64,000 nt of DNA from Aquatica leii (GCA_035610365.1 CM069432.1:164422035-164486034); one strand, 5' to 3'; shown: positions 1-10,016, counted from the stretch's first letter. Notes: generated by a model not told the origin, from the sequence alone. Program-made: numbers and translations.

Positions 1-1406
1 CTATTGAGTAAATTTCATGTTACAAATCTAGACATTGCGAAGAATGTAGTTATATAATTTCTTCAATACAAAAATAATCCATTTATTTAATTTAGATTAT
101 AGTATTAGAAATATTTTAACTTTACTTACTTACATTACAATTAAAACTATTTTTATAAAAACATCGTATGAAATCATAGTAACTGTTTTATTATTACAGG
201 TGAGAACGTTTAATGATTAATCTTTTATTTATTATTAAATACGCTAACAACACCTTAAAATAACAAAATTTACTGAGTTTATAAGGTCCACCCGGAAAAT
301 TTGATTAAAAGAATAACTGAAATCTATATAAAACGATGCATATTAAAATTTAAAGTGTTTTTTCAGCATATAACGAGTCGTTGACACCCATAATTTTGTT
401 GATTTGCATTATTCAGCCTTAACCGTTTATAAAACAGTAATGTCTTAAATGAAAAATAGTCAATTTAATTTATATAATATTGTTTTAGTACTGGATTTGC
501 ATTATTATTAGCATTTGTAAAATCAAATCAATCCCTTATTTATTTAAGTAATTATTGTATGCAATTCAAATAGTATTACAGTTAACTTCATTTAAATTAC
601 AATTAAAACTTATAAATCATTTTTTATAAAGACTAAAAACATAAAAATGTTTTTATTCCCGCAGTTGATATATTTTATATTACATGCAGCTGATAAATTT
701 CATGAATGAAAAAATTATCAATTTATTTAATTTATAGTATACACTTATGCGTTTGGTTTGAGATTGCAATTTTAAGAATACGTTTTCAAAGCATTTCGTT
801 GCGTTAACGGCTGCATCAGTCAAATAAACTCAAAAATAGGACCCCAGATATTGTTGTATTTGCATCAGTTTCCAATAATTTTTTTATAGGTGTTAAGTTA
901 CGTATTAACATACGAATCATTGACGCTCTTATAATATGTAAACTATTTATTTATTTGTTTAATTATGCATTTCAAGTTAATACATCATTAAACTAAACTA
1001 ACTGAAATATATAGAAATAAATCTATCATAAGCAATAAAGGACTAACTTGTTTATCCAAAATATCAGGAATGGTTCCTATCAAATTTTTTAGAGCTATTC
1101 TAAAATCACATTATTAAGGATCAAATATTCGTATGCATATTTAGTCTTTGAATATGAAAAAATTAATTTTTTGAATGTAAACGTAGAATGGTCAATGAAT
1201 ATTCGAGATAATGATGCCTAACTGTTGTCAACTTAAGATAACAAAATTTAGTCTTTTTGTAGCGAAAAATATGACTTAACCTCAATAATTTTTGCTTGCC
1301 TTGTAAATTTGATTAAAATGATAACTGAAATCAACACAAAACGATTGAAATAAGTAAGCAATTTAAGTAGTAAACTTTTATTACACTTTGCTAAATATAT
1401 AAATAC

Positions 1407-1412
1407 TTTATT
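1407..1412 (-). terminator. Polyadenylation signal AATAAA for the left-arm gene
   Basis: On the minus strand AATAAA lies about 70 nt past the stop codon of the 353-codon gene. The same hexamer is kept at the matching place in the right arm. The position is normal for a eukaryotic poly(A) signal, although A+T richness makes chance hexamers common. Confidence 0.5.
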
Positions 1413-1483
1413 TACAAAGTTTAAAAAAAAACCTAAATTAAAAAAAAATTCAGATTTAAACATTTAAACAACCGTATGATAAA

Positions 1484-2545
1484 CTAATAATCTGTAACAC
1501 TAGACATAATATACCCGGGTCTATGATGTAGTATTTCCATTACACACAACACATTATGAGAATTAATGTTATTTTCACAATTTAAAAAATGTTCAAATGC
1601 TTCAAAACTTTGTATTGCATCATCTTCTGTACAGTTTTCGTTCACATAGTCGTCGTTGCTGTCTTTATAACCATTGGCAACTTGTTTAATTCTGTTTTTT
1701 TCAGTTTTCTGTTTAAGCACACTTTCTACTATATTATCGTAGTATTCTTTTAATTTATACGTTTTCATTAAATCCAATCGATAGTTAATTGTAGGTTTTA
1801 AATTAAAAATGTTGTACATATCATATTTATCCAAAGTACACGATCGATAATCACGACACAACGTAATTGTTTTTAAAAAATTCGAATTTTTATCTAACGG
1901 AGATAATCCTGGTTCAGAATACTTCCAATTGTAGAATAATTTTAAATCTTTGGATATATTGACTGATTTACTTAGGTTTTGAATAGAAACATTGATGTTT
2001 AACAATTTCGCTTCTTCAAGAATAGGCGTGATTTCGGTGGAATTATAGAAAAAATCGTTCATTAAATAAGATTGAAGTTTCATAAATTCGGTCCATTCTT
2101 CTACAGTTAGTAGTACGTTATTTTTATCATAATGATTACAAACAACAACATTGCATCTGGTATTTCTACATACACCACCATTTTCACACGTGTCACTGTT
2201 TACATCACTCCAAATTCGTATAACAGAATCAAGATGCAAATACGTGCTATACCCAATTTCAATATATTTGTAACCGTCATGATCGATTATGTAGCAAGTT
2301 GAGTTTACAAGTGTTTCATTTGAAGCGTTATCATATTGCAAAAGACGAGTTTCTTTGATCAAATTGTATTCTGTACACATCGATCGTAGCGAATCAGATC
2401 CTTCTATTCTTTCATCATCATTTTCAACATCAATATTATTATGACTCATACAATGCGTCGTAGGTGAATCCAAATGTAATGGAACACTTCTAGATTTTGC
2501 TTTTCCTATAAACCATTTTATATCATTATCTAACCGATCACTCAT
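1484..2545 (-). CDS. 353-residue protein of unknown family, left-arm copy
   Basis: An intact 353-codon frame, far longer than chance in DNA this A+T-rich. Residues about 84-165 hold alternating hydrophobic strands, a cysteine group (C120, C126, C131, C136; spacing C-x5-C-x4-C-x4-C) and a strand-turn-helix ending in LLTVEEW at 145-151. That layout weakly recalls the C-terminal single-strand DNA-binding fold of PC4/p15 coactivators, where a beta hairpin is followed by a Leu-x3-Gln/Glu-Trp helix; the resemblance is an inference. The C-terminal third is charged and helical. There is no signal peptide or membrane segment. The right-arm copy (4315-5376) is identical over the first 265 or so codons and differs at eight residues after that. 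The start is the first ATG of the frame and is conserved in both copies. Transcription runs outward, away from the spacer. Function unknown. Confidence 0.8.
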   Translation of the reverse strand: MSDRLDNDIKWFIGKAKSRSVPLHLDSPTTHCMSHNNIDVENDDERIEGSDSLRSMCTEYNLIKETRLLQYDNASNETLVNSTCYIIDHDGYKYIEIGYSTYLHLDSVIRIWSDVNSDTCENGGVCRNTRCNVVVCNHYDKNNVLLTVEEWTEFMKLQSYLMNDFFYNSTEITPILEEAKLLNINVSIQNLSKSVNISKDLKLFYNWKYSEPGLSPLDKNSNFLKTITLCRDYRSCTLDKYDMYNIFNLKPTINYRLDLMKTYKLKEYYDNIVESVLKQKTEKNRIKQVANGYKDSNDDYVNENCTEDDAIQSFEAFEHFLNCENNINSHNVLCVMEILHHRPGYIMSSVTDY

Positions 2546-2762
2546 TTTGAAATTAAATTAGCTAATACACAAAACGCACAAATATATCTGTATCGTACTG
2601 TTTTCGAGAATGCAGAATTAGAACTGATCGAAATCTACAATCACAACTCTCATACAGTACAGATAACTTCACGTAATTGAATGAGATCGAACTACCCTGC
2701 TTTTTTAAACTTAAATTTTAGGTAAGATGGCCGTTCTGACTCAACATTTTTAGCGTTTTATT
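2546..2762. promoter_or_regulatory. Divergent intergenic region between the left-arm gene and the 99-codon ORF
   Basis: These ~217 bp separate two start codons facing opposite ways: the minus-strand 353-codon gene and the plus-strand ORF at 2763. All but the last four bases belong to the palindrome arm, so the same 5' sequence precedes the right-arm gene. On the minus strand it holds a TCAGTT motif like an arthropod initiator. A shared bidirectional promoter is inferred from the layout, not shown. Confidence 0.35.
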
Positions 2763-3062
2763 ATGGGTTACCATAATAGCATAAATTGTTTTTACTTATG
2801 TCAAACCTATAATTGCATTCCAAAACAAATAATTCATGATAATGCTAACTTTATAATAGTCTACAAACAGGATGTATTACATATTTCTAAGAATAATGTA
2901 AGCGCCAATTTATCATTTGACGAATGGATAAATAATTATGGTTTTTTAGTAATCAATATAGAAAGAGATATTAATTCGAGTAGATACAGAAAAAGTTTTG
3001 ATTTTTTTTATTCAACCCATCACACAATAAAAGATTACAAACTGTATAAGCCGTCAATATAG
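2763..3062 (+). CDS. 99-residue hypothetical protein in the palindrome spacer
   Basis: The ATG lies five bases inside the unique spacer, right after arm homology ends. The predicted protein is 99 residues with Cys at 9, 13 and 18. Its middle part alternates strands and then carries LSFDEW at 50-55, echoing LTVEEW in the 353-residue protein of the arms. That suggests a shortened or diverged relative of the same DNA-binding-like domain, but the similarity is short. The length is only moderately above chance for this composition. It is divergent from the left-arm gene and convergent with the ORF at 3239-3541. No signal peptide. Function unknown. Confidence 0.45.
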   Translation: MGYHNSINCFYLCQTYNCIPKQIIHDNANFIIVYKQDVLHISKNNVSANLSFDEWINNYGFLVINIERDINSSRYRKSFDFFYSTHHTIKDYKLYKPSI

Positions 3063-3238
3063 ATAAACAATAGATGATTTCCTAATTTATAGATAATTTG
3101 CGTGCTCAACAACAAAACTGTTTAATTTATCTATGGTTTGTATACAAATCACCTAGTTGAATACAAACTGTTAAACAAATTATATAGTTTACTGTTAGTT
3201 ATTGATGGTGTGTTCCTGCAACGATTATTGAATTTAAT

Positions 3239-3541
3239 TCACTTCAAACCGTTGATATAGATAACCCCACGGTCTTGATTAAGAACATCTTTACTTTCCT
3301 TAACGGAGAACATGTTGTGTTTTTTAGATTTAATGAGTTGTTGATCAGCTTCAAAAGTTTTTAGTATTCTATAACTACAGAACAAATTAATTGATAAATT
3401 GTTAAGCTTTTTAAATGTTCTTATATTTTTTATAGTAATGGGAAATTGAATCCCATCGCAATTTAAAACATTATTGAAATGAGGATATGAAGAAGGTCTA
3501 TTAGAACTTTTCTTGGTGGGTATTTTTTTTTGAATCATCAA
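3239..3541 (-). CDS. 100-residue hypothetical ORF in the palindrome spacer
   Basis: A minus-strand frame of 100 codons, starting with two Met codons and a Lys/Ser-rich basic N-terminus (residues 4-18). No domain is recognised. It is convergent with the 99-codon ORF and divergent from the right-arm 353-codon gene. Its length alone does not prove coding; its place between intact genes of the same locus is the main reason to list it. Confidence 0.3.
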   Translation of the reverse strand: MMIQKKIPTKKSSNRPSSYPHFNNVLNCDGIQFPITIKNIRTFKKLNNLSINLFCSYRILKTFEADQQLIKSKKHNMFSVKESKDVLNQDRGVIYINGLK

Positions 3542-3844
3542 CTAAACAGTTTTTTAATAATATAAGTACATATTGTGAATGCTGTGAAATTTACCTTAAT
3601 AACAATATGTATGAGGCTCACTTGCGTACTTTAAAACATAAAAAAATGTAAACTTAAACTAAGAAATGATGTAATGATTTTAAAACAGATCTTTAAGAGT
3701 AGAATAGGTAGTTATAGGGTATATGGAAAACCGGCGTTATCAAACCACGTAAAAAATTCAAAATAAATTAAAAAGCAAAGTTTTGTTGTTAATTGATGAA
3801 AACCTCGAAATATCAATAAATAGTAATATTGATAACTTTAATTA

Positions 3845-4095
3845 TTATTTTATTTTAATCAAATTTGCTGGGGTGGACCATGTAAACTGTTTTGCTATTT
3901 TCAAACACTAAATATGTAATTGGATATATAATCCTCTATAAAGTGATTAAGTAGTCTTTAAAAAAATTGATAGAAACCATTTCCTATATTTTGTGATGAG
4001 TGGGTCAGCTAGACTACTTTATCGTTGACGACATAGTTTTACTTCTACTTATTCAAGTTATTTTAATTTAATTGTGTATTAATTTTAAATGCATG
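3845..4095. repeat. Diverged copy of an arm noncoding cassette inside the spacer
   Basis: This stretch can be aligned by eye, with many substitutions, to about 5540-5905 of the right arm. Shared marks in order are AATCAAATTT, CTAAATATG, a GATAG-AACCAT block, and AATTTTAAATGCAT next to AACTTGAAATGCAT. It also shares GGTGGACC with 6555-6565. The spacer therefore carries an older member of the same noncoding repeat family that flanks the arm genes, so the locus was built by more than one duplication. Confidence 0.7.
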
Positions 4096-4101
4096 ATTTT
4101 C

Positions 4102-4314
4102 AAACGCTAAAAATGTTGAGTCAGAACGGCCATCTTACCTAAAATTTAAGTTTAAAAAAGCAGGGTAGTTCGATCTCATTCAATTACGTGAAGTTATCTG
4201 TACTGTATGAGAGTTGTGATTGTAGATTTCGATCAGTTCTAATTCTGCATTCTCGAAAACAGTACGATACAGATATATTTGTGCGTTTTGTGTATTAGCT
4301 AATTTAATTTCAAA
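4102..4314 (+). promoter_or_regulatory. Promoter/5' leader region of the right-arm gene
   Basis: 213 bp upstream of the right-arm ATG, the mirror image of 2546-2758. It contains TCAGTT at 4233-4238, a match to the arthropod initiator, about 80 nt before the ATG. Both 353-codon genes therefore have the same upstream sequence up to the palindrome boundary. Assignment as promoter is by position. Confidence 0.35.
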
Positions 4315-5376
4315 ATGAGTGATCGGTTAGATAATGATATAAAATGGTTTATAGGAAAAGCAAAATCTAGAAGTGTTCCATTACATTTGGATTCACCTAC
4401 GACGCATTGTATGAGTCATAATAATATTGATGTTGAAAATGATGATGAAAGAATAGAAGGATCTGATTCGCTACGATCGATGTGTACAGAATACAATTTG
4501 ATCAAAGAAACTCGTCTTTTGCAATATGATAACGCTTCAAATGAAACACTTGTAAACTCAACTTGCTACATAATCGATCATGACGGTTACAAATATATTG
4601 AAATTGGGTATAGCACGTATTTGCATCTTGATTCTGTTATACGAATTTGGAGTGATGTAAACAGTGACACGTGTGAAAATGGTGGTGTATGTAGAAATAC
4701 CAGATGCAATGTTGTTGTTTGTAATCATTATGATAAAAATAACGTACTACTAACTGTAGAAGAATGGACCGAATTTATGAAACTTCAATCTTATTTAATG
4801 AACGATTTTTTCTATAATTCCACCGAAATCACGCCTATTCTTGAAGAAGCGAAATTGTTAAACATCAATGTTTCTATTCAAAACCTAAGTAAATCAGTCA
4901 ATATATCCAAAGATTTAAAATTATTCTACAATTGGAAGTATTCTGAACCAGGATTATCTCCGTTAGATAAAAATTCGAATTTTTTAAAAACAATTACGTT
5001 GTGTCGTGATTATCGATCGTGTACTTTGGATAAATATGATATGTACAACATTTTTAATTTAAAACCTACAATTAACTATCGATTGGAATTAATAAAATCG
5101 TATAAATTAAAAGAATACTACGATAATATAGTAGAAAGTGTGCTTAAACAGAAAACTGAAAAAAACAGAATTAAACAAGCTGCCAATGGTTATAAAGACA
5201 GCAACGACGACTATGTGAACGAAAACTGTAAAGAAGATGATGCAATGCAAAGTTTTGAAGCATTTGAACATTTTTTAAATAGTGAAAATAACATTAATTC
5301 TCATAATGTGTTGTGTGTAATGGAAATACTACATCATAGACCCGGGTATATTATGTCTAATGTTACAGATTATTAG
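4315..5376 (+). CDS. 353-residue protein of unknown family, right-arm copy
   Basis: Second copy of the left-arm gene, same length and start, and fully open. Comparing the two codon by codon, the first ~265 codons have no difference at all. The last ~90 carry eight single-base differences, all replacing an amino acid: D/E, M/I, T/S, V/A, T/K, I/M, C/S and S/N (left/right). No silent difference was found. The four central cysteines and the LLTVEEW motif are unchanged. Two intact copies imply a recent duplication, continuing selection, or both. Transcription runs away from the spacer. Function unknown. Confidence 0.8.
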   Translation: MSDRLDNDIKWFIGKAKSRSVPLHLDSPTTHCMSHNNIDVENDDERIEGSDSLRSMCTEYNLIKETRLLQYDNASNETLVNSTCYIIDHDGYKYIEIGYSTYLHLDSVIRIWSDVNSDTCENGGVCRNTRCNVVVCNHYDKNNVLLTVEEWTEFMKLQSYLMNDFFYNSTEITPILEEAKLLNINVSIQNLSKSVNISKDLKLFYNWKYSEPGLSPLDKNSNFLKTITLCRDYRSCTLDKYDMYNIFNLKPTINYRLELIKSYKLKEYYDNIVESVLKQKTEKNRIKQAANGYKDSNDDYVNENCKEDDAMQSFEAFEHFLNSENNINSHNVLCVMEILHHRPGYIMSNVTDY

Positions 5377-5443
5377 TTTATCATAAGGTTGTTTAAATGT
5401 TTAAATCTTAATTTTTTTAATTTAGGTTTTTTTAAACTTTGTA

Positions 5444-5449
5444 AATAAA
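5444..5449 (+). terminator. Polyadenylation signal AATAAA for the right-arm gene
   Basis: AATAAA lies about 68 nt after the stop codon and is conserved in the left arm at 1407-1412. Position fits a poly(A) signal. Confidence 0.5.
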
Positions 5450-7013
5450 GTATTTATATATTTAGCAAAGTGTAATAAAAGTTTACTACTTAAATTGCTT
5501 ACTTATTTCAATCGTTTTGTGTTGATTTCAGTTATCATTTTAATCAAATTTACGAGGCAAGCAAAAATTATTGAGGTTAAGTTATATTTTCCGCTACAAA
5601 AAGACTAAATTTTGTTATCTTAAGTTGACAACAGTTAGGCATCATTATCTCGAATATTCATTGACCATTCTACGTTTACATTCAAAAAATTAATTTTTTC
5701 ATATTCAAAGACTAAATATGCATACGAATATTTGATCCTTAATAATGTGATTTTAGAATAGCTCTAAAAAATTTGATAGGAACCATTCCTGATATTTTGG
5801 ATAAACAAGTTAGTCCTTTATTGCTTATGATAGAGTTATTTCTATATATTTCAGTTAGTTTAGTTTAATGATGTATTAACTTGAAATGCATAATTAAACA
5901 AATAAATAAATAGTTTACATATTATAAGAGCGTCAATGATTCGTATGTTAATACGTAACTTAACACCTATAAAAATTATTGGAAACTGATGCAAATACAA
6001 CAATATCTGGGGTCCTATTTTTGAGTTTATTTGACTGATGCAGCCGTTAACGCAACGAAATGCTTTGAAAACGTATTCTTAAAATTGCAATCTCAAACCA
6101 AACGCATAAGTGTATACTATAAATTAAATAAATTGATAATTTTTCATTCATGAAATTTATCAGCTGCATGTAATATAAAATATATCAACTGCGGGAATAA
6201 AAACATTTTTATGTTTTTAGTCTTTATAAAAAATGATTTATAAGTTTTAATTGTAATTTAAATGAAGTTAACTGTAATACTATTTGAATTGCATACAATA
6301 ATTACTTAAATAAATAAGGGATTGATTTGATTTTACAAATGCTAATAATAATGCAAATCCAGTACTAAAACAATATTATATAAATTAAATTGACTATTTT
6401 TCATTTAAGACATTACTGTTTTATAAACGGTTAAGGCTGAATAATGCAAATCAACAAAATTATGGGTGTCAACGACTCGTTATATGCTGAAAAACACTTT
6501 AAATTTTAATATGCATCGTTTTATATAGATTTCAGTTATTCTTTTAATCAAATTTTCCGGTGGACCTTATAACCTCAGTATATTTTGTTATTTTAAGGTG
6601 TTGTTAGCGTATTTAATAATAAATAAAAGATTAATCATTAAACGTTCTCACCTGTAATAATAAAACAGTTACTATGATTTCATACGATGTTTTTATAAAA
6701 ATAGTTTTAATTGTAATGTAAGTAAGTAAAGTTAAAATATTTCTAATACTATAATCTAAATTAAATAAATGGATTATTTTTGTATTGAAGAAATTATATA
6801 ACTACATTCTTCGCAATGTCTAGATTTGTAACATGAAATTTACTCAATAGTTAAATCAACATTTTGTTTGTATATATAAATAGTAAAAGCTATAAATGGA
6901 ATTTATATTAAGAACTAATTGCTCATTTTTTAAATTTACATTCTAAATTAAAATTAACTAAACACTTTTAAATGCATATAATATATTAAATGTAACATAA
7001 TCAAGGAGTTCAT

Positions 7014-7352
7014 TCGACTGATGCCGCAACTAAATGATTTAAAAAATGTATTCTTAAAATTGCAATCTTAAACCAAACGCATGCATATACTATAAATTAA
7101 ATAAATTGATAATTTTTTCATTCATGACATTAATATTTTATAAGCTTTAAAACAAAAATAATTGCTAAATGTAATAAAAAATATAATACAATCTGCAGGA
7201 AAAAAACATTGTTTTGTTAGTCTTTATAAAAAATAATTTATAAATTTTAATTGTAACTTAAATAAAGTTAACTGTAATACTATTTGAATTGCATACAATA
7301 ATTACTTAAATAAATATGTGATTTTCATTGATTTGATTTTATAAGTGCTATA
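7014..7352. repeat. Diverged direct copy of right-arm segment 6031-6345
   Basis: Both stretches begin with GACTGATG and run in the same order through ATTCTTAAAATTGCAATCT, AACCAAACGCAT, TTAAATAAATTGATAAT, GTTAACTGTAATACTATTTG and GCATACAATAATTACTTAAA. The copies are about 985 bp apart and have several indels. The repeat family of the palindrome thus continues beyond the arm end at 6850. Confidence 0.85.
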
Positions 7353-7549
7353 AAAAAATTTATAAATCTGCAAGAAGTCATATTTTAAAAAAACCGAGGT
7401 CTATGAACTTTGTAGTTAATTCAGCGTTTTTTGCAGGTGATTGAACTTAAGCGGAAACAAAGTAGACACCGTAAGTTCATTATAGAAAATTTGTTGATTC
7501 ATCATAGCTAATGAACTCGAAAAAATTTGATGACAACGCACAGCAATGA

Positions 7550-7823
7550 AATTTGACACCGGAAGTTGTAATTTGACACCGGAAGCTGTAATGCGATACC
7601 GCAAGTTAAAATCTGCCACCGGAAGTTGAAATTTGATACAGGAAGTTGTAATTCGATACCGGAAGTTGTAATTTGACACCGGAAGTTGTAATTCGACACC
7701 GGAAGTTGTAATCCGACACCGGAAGCTGTAATCTGACACCGGAAATAGAAATTTGAAACCGGAAGTTGAAATTTGAAACCGGACGTTGAAATTCGAAACC
7801 GGAAGTTGAAATTCGAAACCGGT
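7550..7823. repeat. Minisatellite, 20-bp unit, about 13.7 copies
   Basis: The unit is close to AATTTGACACCGGAAGTTGT. Copies start every 20 bases from 7550 to 7810, with point variants at the T/C, GAC/GAT/GAA and TTGT/TTGA positions but no length change. Because 20 is not a multiple of three and the minus-strand unit lacks stops, two overlapping minus-strand frames stay open through the array. These are by-products of the repeat, not genes. Confidence 0.97.
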
Positions 7824-7938
7824 CTGAAAATTACGAACGCACACGAACACGGTCGAAGAAAATACGATCTCAACCGAAATTCAAATTTTTTAAAAAACGC
7901 GGGAATTTGTGGCCTAGAACCGGCCTCATATAACTACT

Positions 7939-7978
7939 GATAGCGATAGCGATAGCGATAGCGATAGCGATAGCGATA
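7939..7978. repeat. (GATAGC)n hexanucleotide microsatellite
   Basis: Six full GATAGC units plus GATA, followed by a decayed GATAA tract. It lies just upstream of the BEL/Pao element. Confidence 0.97.
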
Positions 7979-8035
7979 AAGATAACGATAATAATAACCA
8001 AAGATGCAAAACGAAGCAAAAATGACAGTAACCTG

Positions 8036-8471
8036 TGTTGAGACTTCTGTGAATGTTTTTATTATAGTTTAGTTAGAATTAAAATTAGTAGAATTCTTTA
8101 ACCTTATTTTTGTTATACGCATTAGTTTTAGTCATTTGTTTTCAAGAATTGCTGATGCACCTTTTAGGTTTTAAGAACTTGTAAGGCACGTCATCAGGAT
8201 TTTTACTTCTAAGTAAATTCTGATGCATTTGTTAACTGTAACTTTAAATATGTGTACTCTTGTTATTGGTTAATTTTGAAATAAGAGGGTGTATCTACCC
8301 TACCAAAATTTAGTCATATAAATAAATTATTTAGGAAAAGAACAGTAGTAGTAAAAAAACAATGTAGTAACCAAAAAGATAAATATACTTATGTAAACAA
8401 ATTATTGAAATAAGCTACAATTAACAACTTAATTTCGCTTTATCACACTTAAAAAAGCTTAAGTGTCATCA
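8036..8471 (+). repeat. 5' LTR of the BEL/Pao element
   Basis: Starts TGTTGAG and ends ATCA, 436 bp, aligned without length change to 10030-10465. It is preceded by target duplication ACCTG. No clear tRNA primer-binding site is seen right after it. Confidence 0.95.
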
Positions 8472-8632
8472 TAGTCTTTCGAGACGGATAATTAATTGAT
8501 TACAACAAAATTTTAGGTTAATGGAATGGTGACTTGTGCATCGGTTATCGAAAAAATAAACGGTTTCGGTATCAACCATCGCACTGCCATACAAACAAAT
8601 AAGTTTATAATACGGTTACGAACAGTAGTGAT

Positions 8633-9550
8633 TTGTGTAACAGTTTATCGAATTTTGATATCAACTACTACACTGCTACAAATAGAGGACACAAACAAGG
8701 ATTAAAACACACATTTAATTCGGTAAGTGATTCTTTTATAAATTCATTCTCCTTAAACATGTCTCAGTCAGCTACGATTGTCAATGATTGTGAAAACATA
8801 AAAGTATTAGTAAATAAACGTGGACGGTGCAAATCAAGCCTCACAAAATTTAATACGTTTGTAAAAAACTTAATGTCGGAGCCATCAATCACTGATAGGC
8901 ACATTATTCAATTAAAAAAGCGCATTGAATTATGTAATCAGACATTTCATGATTTCTATTGCATTCAAGAAGAAATAGAATTATTAGACAACAGCGGAGA
9001 TCAAATCAGACAAGGTGAAGAATTCGAAAGTTCGTATTTTGAATCAATTGCAGATGCGGAATTAATAATGCAAGAACATAATCGCTCAATGTCTGAAGCG
9101 GAAACAAACGCGTCTTTTAGTCAACAACACTCGACAAATACGGCCAAGCTTCCAGCGGTCCAGCTTCCTACGTTCGACGGGTCTTTCGAACAGTGGAGTA
9201 AATTTCACGACACTTTTTTATCGATTATTCACCATAATGAGAATCTTAGTCTTGTTCAAAAATTTCAGTATTTGCAAGGTAGTTTAAGAAACCTTCGTGC
9301 AACAAATTATCAAATTGCGTGGGATAGGTTATGCAAAAGATTTCATAATTCAAAATTAATTGTAGAAGATCACATAAAAACATTGTTTGAACTACCTCAA
9401 GTTCAACAAAATTCCGCCGCATCTCTTAGAAATCATTTAGATAAATTTCTAAATAACGTTCAGGCATTACAAGCCCTAGAACATCCAACAGTTGATGATT
9501 TATTAGTTTACATTACAACATCCAAATGCGATAGGATTACACTGCTTTAA
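8633..9550 (+). pseudogene. BEL/Pao gag fused to the pol tail by deletion
   Basis: A 305-codon open frame. The N-terminal part up to about residue 160 is rich in helices and acidic residues. Residues about 175-300 match the Pao/BEL gag domain (DUF1759 type), recognisable by LPAVQLPTFDG and QWSKFHDTFLSIIH. The likely native start is the Met at 8759 (MSQSATIV) rather than the first in-frame ATG, since gag of this family usually begins near there. The frame stops at 9550, exactly where the deletion joins gag to the end of pol, so the usual Cys-His zinc knuckles and protease are absent. Confidence 0.88.
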
Positions 9551-9948
9551 CGCATGGTCATTTTTTGATTGGAGAATCATTAAAGGCTAACTCCGAATTG
9601 AATGTTGTGAATACAAGTATACATTTATTATCGTATTGGAAACGTATTCAACATATGCTAAGGGGATTTTGGAACCGTTGGTCGAGAGATTACCTTTCAC
9701 AACTCCAGCAGCGCAAAAAATGAACAAGTCTAGGCCAAGACATTAAAGAAGGATCAATGGTACTTCTAAGAGACGACCAATTTTCTACGCTAAATTGGAA
9801 ATTAGGAAGAATTATCAAACTTCATCACGGAACAGATAACGTCGCCCGAGTAGCATCAGTTCGCACTACAAGAGGTATAGTTAAGGTATCAATGCGGAAC
9901 TTAGCATTGCTACCAGTGGTAACTGAAGAATGTAAGGTGCAAGTGTAG
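9545..9948 (+). pseudogene. BEL/Pao pol C-terminus (end of integrase)
   Basis: Starts with a HFLIG motif typical of the region after the BEL/Pao integrase core, then continues through WKRIQHMLRGFWNRWS and, after a TGA near 9721, through MVLLRDDQ and KLGRIIKLHHG to VSMRNLALLPV. This is the family's C-terminal DUF5641-type domain. Roughly 1400 codons of pol upstream are deleted. The single stop marks it as dead. Confidence 0.88.
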
Positions 9949-10016
9949 TTTTGTGTGTTACAATAGTGTAGTTCATGATATAGGTTACAGCGTAATCGCT
10001 TGAAGGCATATGCTTC

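Larger units (their letters stand above)
1..2758. repeat. Left arm of a giant inverted repeat (palindrome)
   Basis: This segment is the reverse complement of 4102-6850. Base 1 pairs with 6850 and base 2758 with 4102. Sampled stretches agree at roughly 99%, with scattered substitutions and homopolymer length changes. The arm begins at or before the window edge, so its outer end is not seen. It contains one intact 353-codon gene on the minus strand plus about 1.5 kb of A+T-rich noncoding DNA with internal sub-repeats. Arm identity ends abruptly just before the small ORF starting at 2763. Confidence 0.97.
4102..6850. repeat. Right arm of the giant inverted repeat
   Basis: Reverse complement of 1-2758. 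Arm lengths are 2749 and 2758 bases, the difference coming from small indels in homopolymers. Its last base pairs with base 1 of the window, so homology may continue past 6850 into sequence missing on the other side. A diverged sub-repeat follows at 7014-7352. Confidence 0.97.

Noticed and set aside
1..6850. Palindrome as a simple assembly fold-back artefact
   Set aside because: Arms differ by scattered substitutions and indels and have a 1.3 kb unique spacer, which an artefact would not give; still to be confirmed with long reads.
7550..7823. Regularly spaced repeats as a CRISPR array
   Set aside because: Repeats are directly abutting 20-mers without spacers, in a eukaryotic genome.
7416..7873. 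Two overlapping minus-strand ORFs of 144 and 121 codons
   Set aside because: They only translate the 20-bp minisatellite in two frames; no start context or non-repeat coding content.
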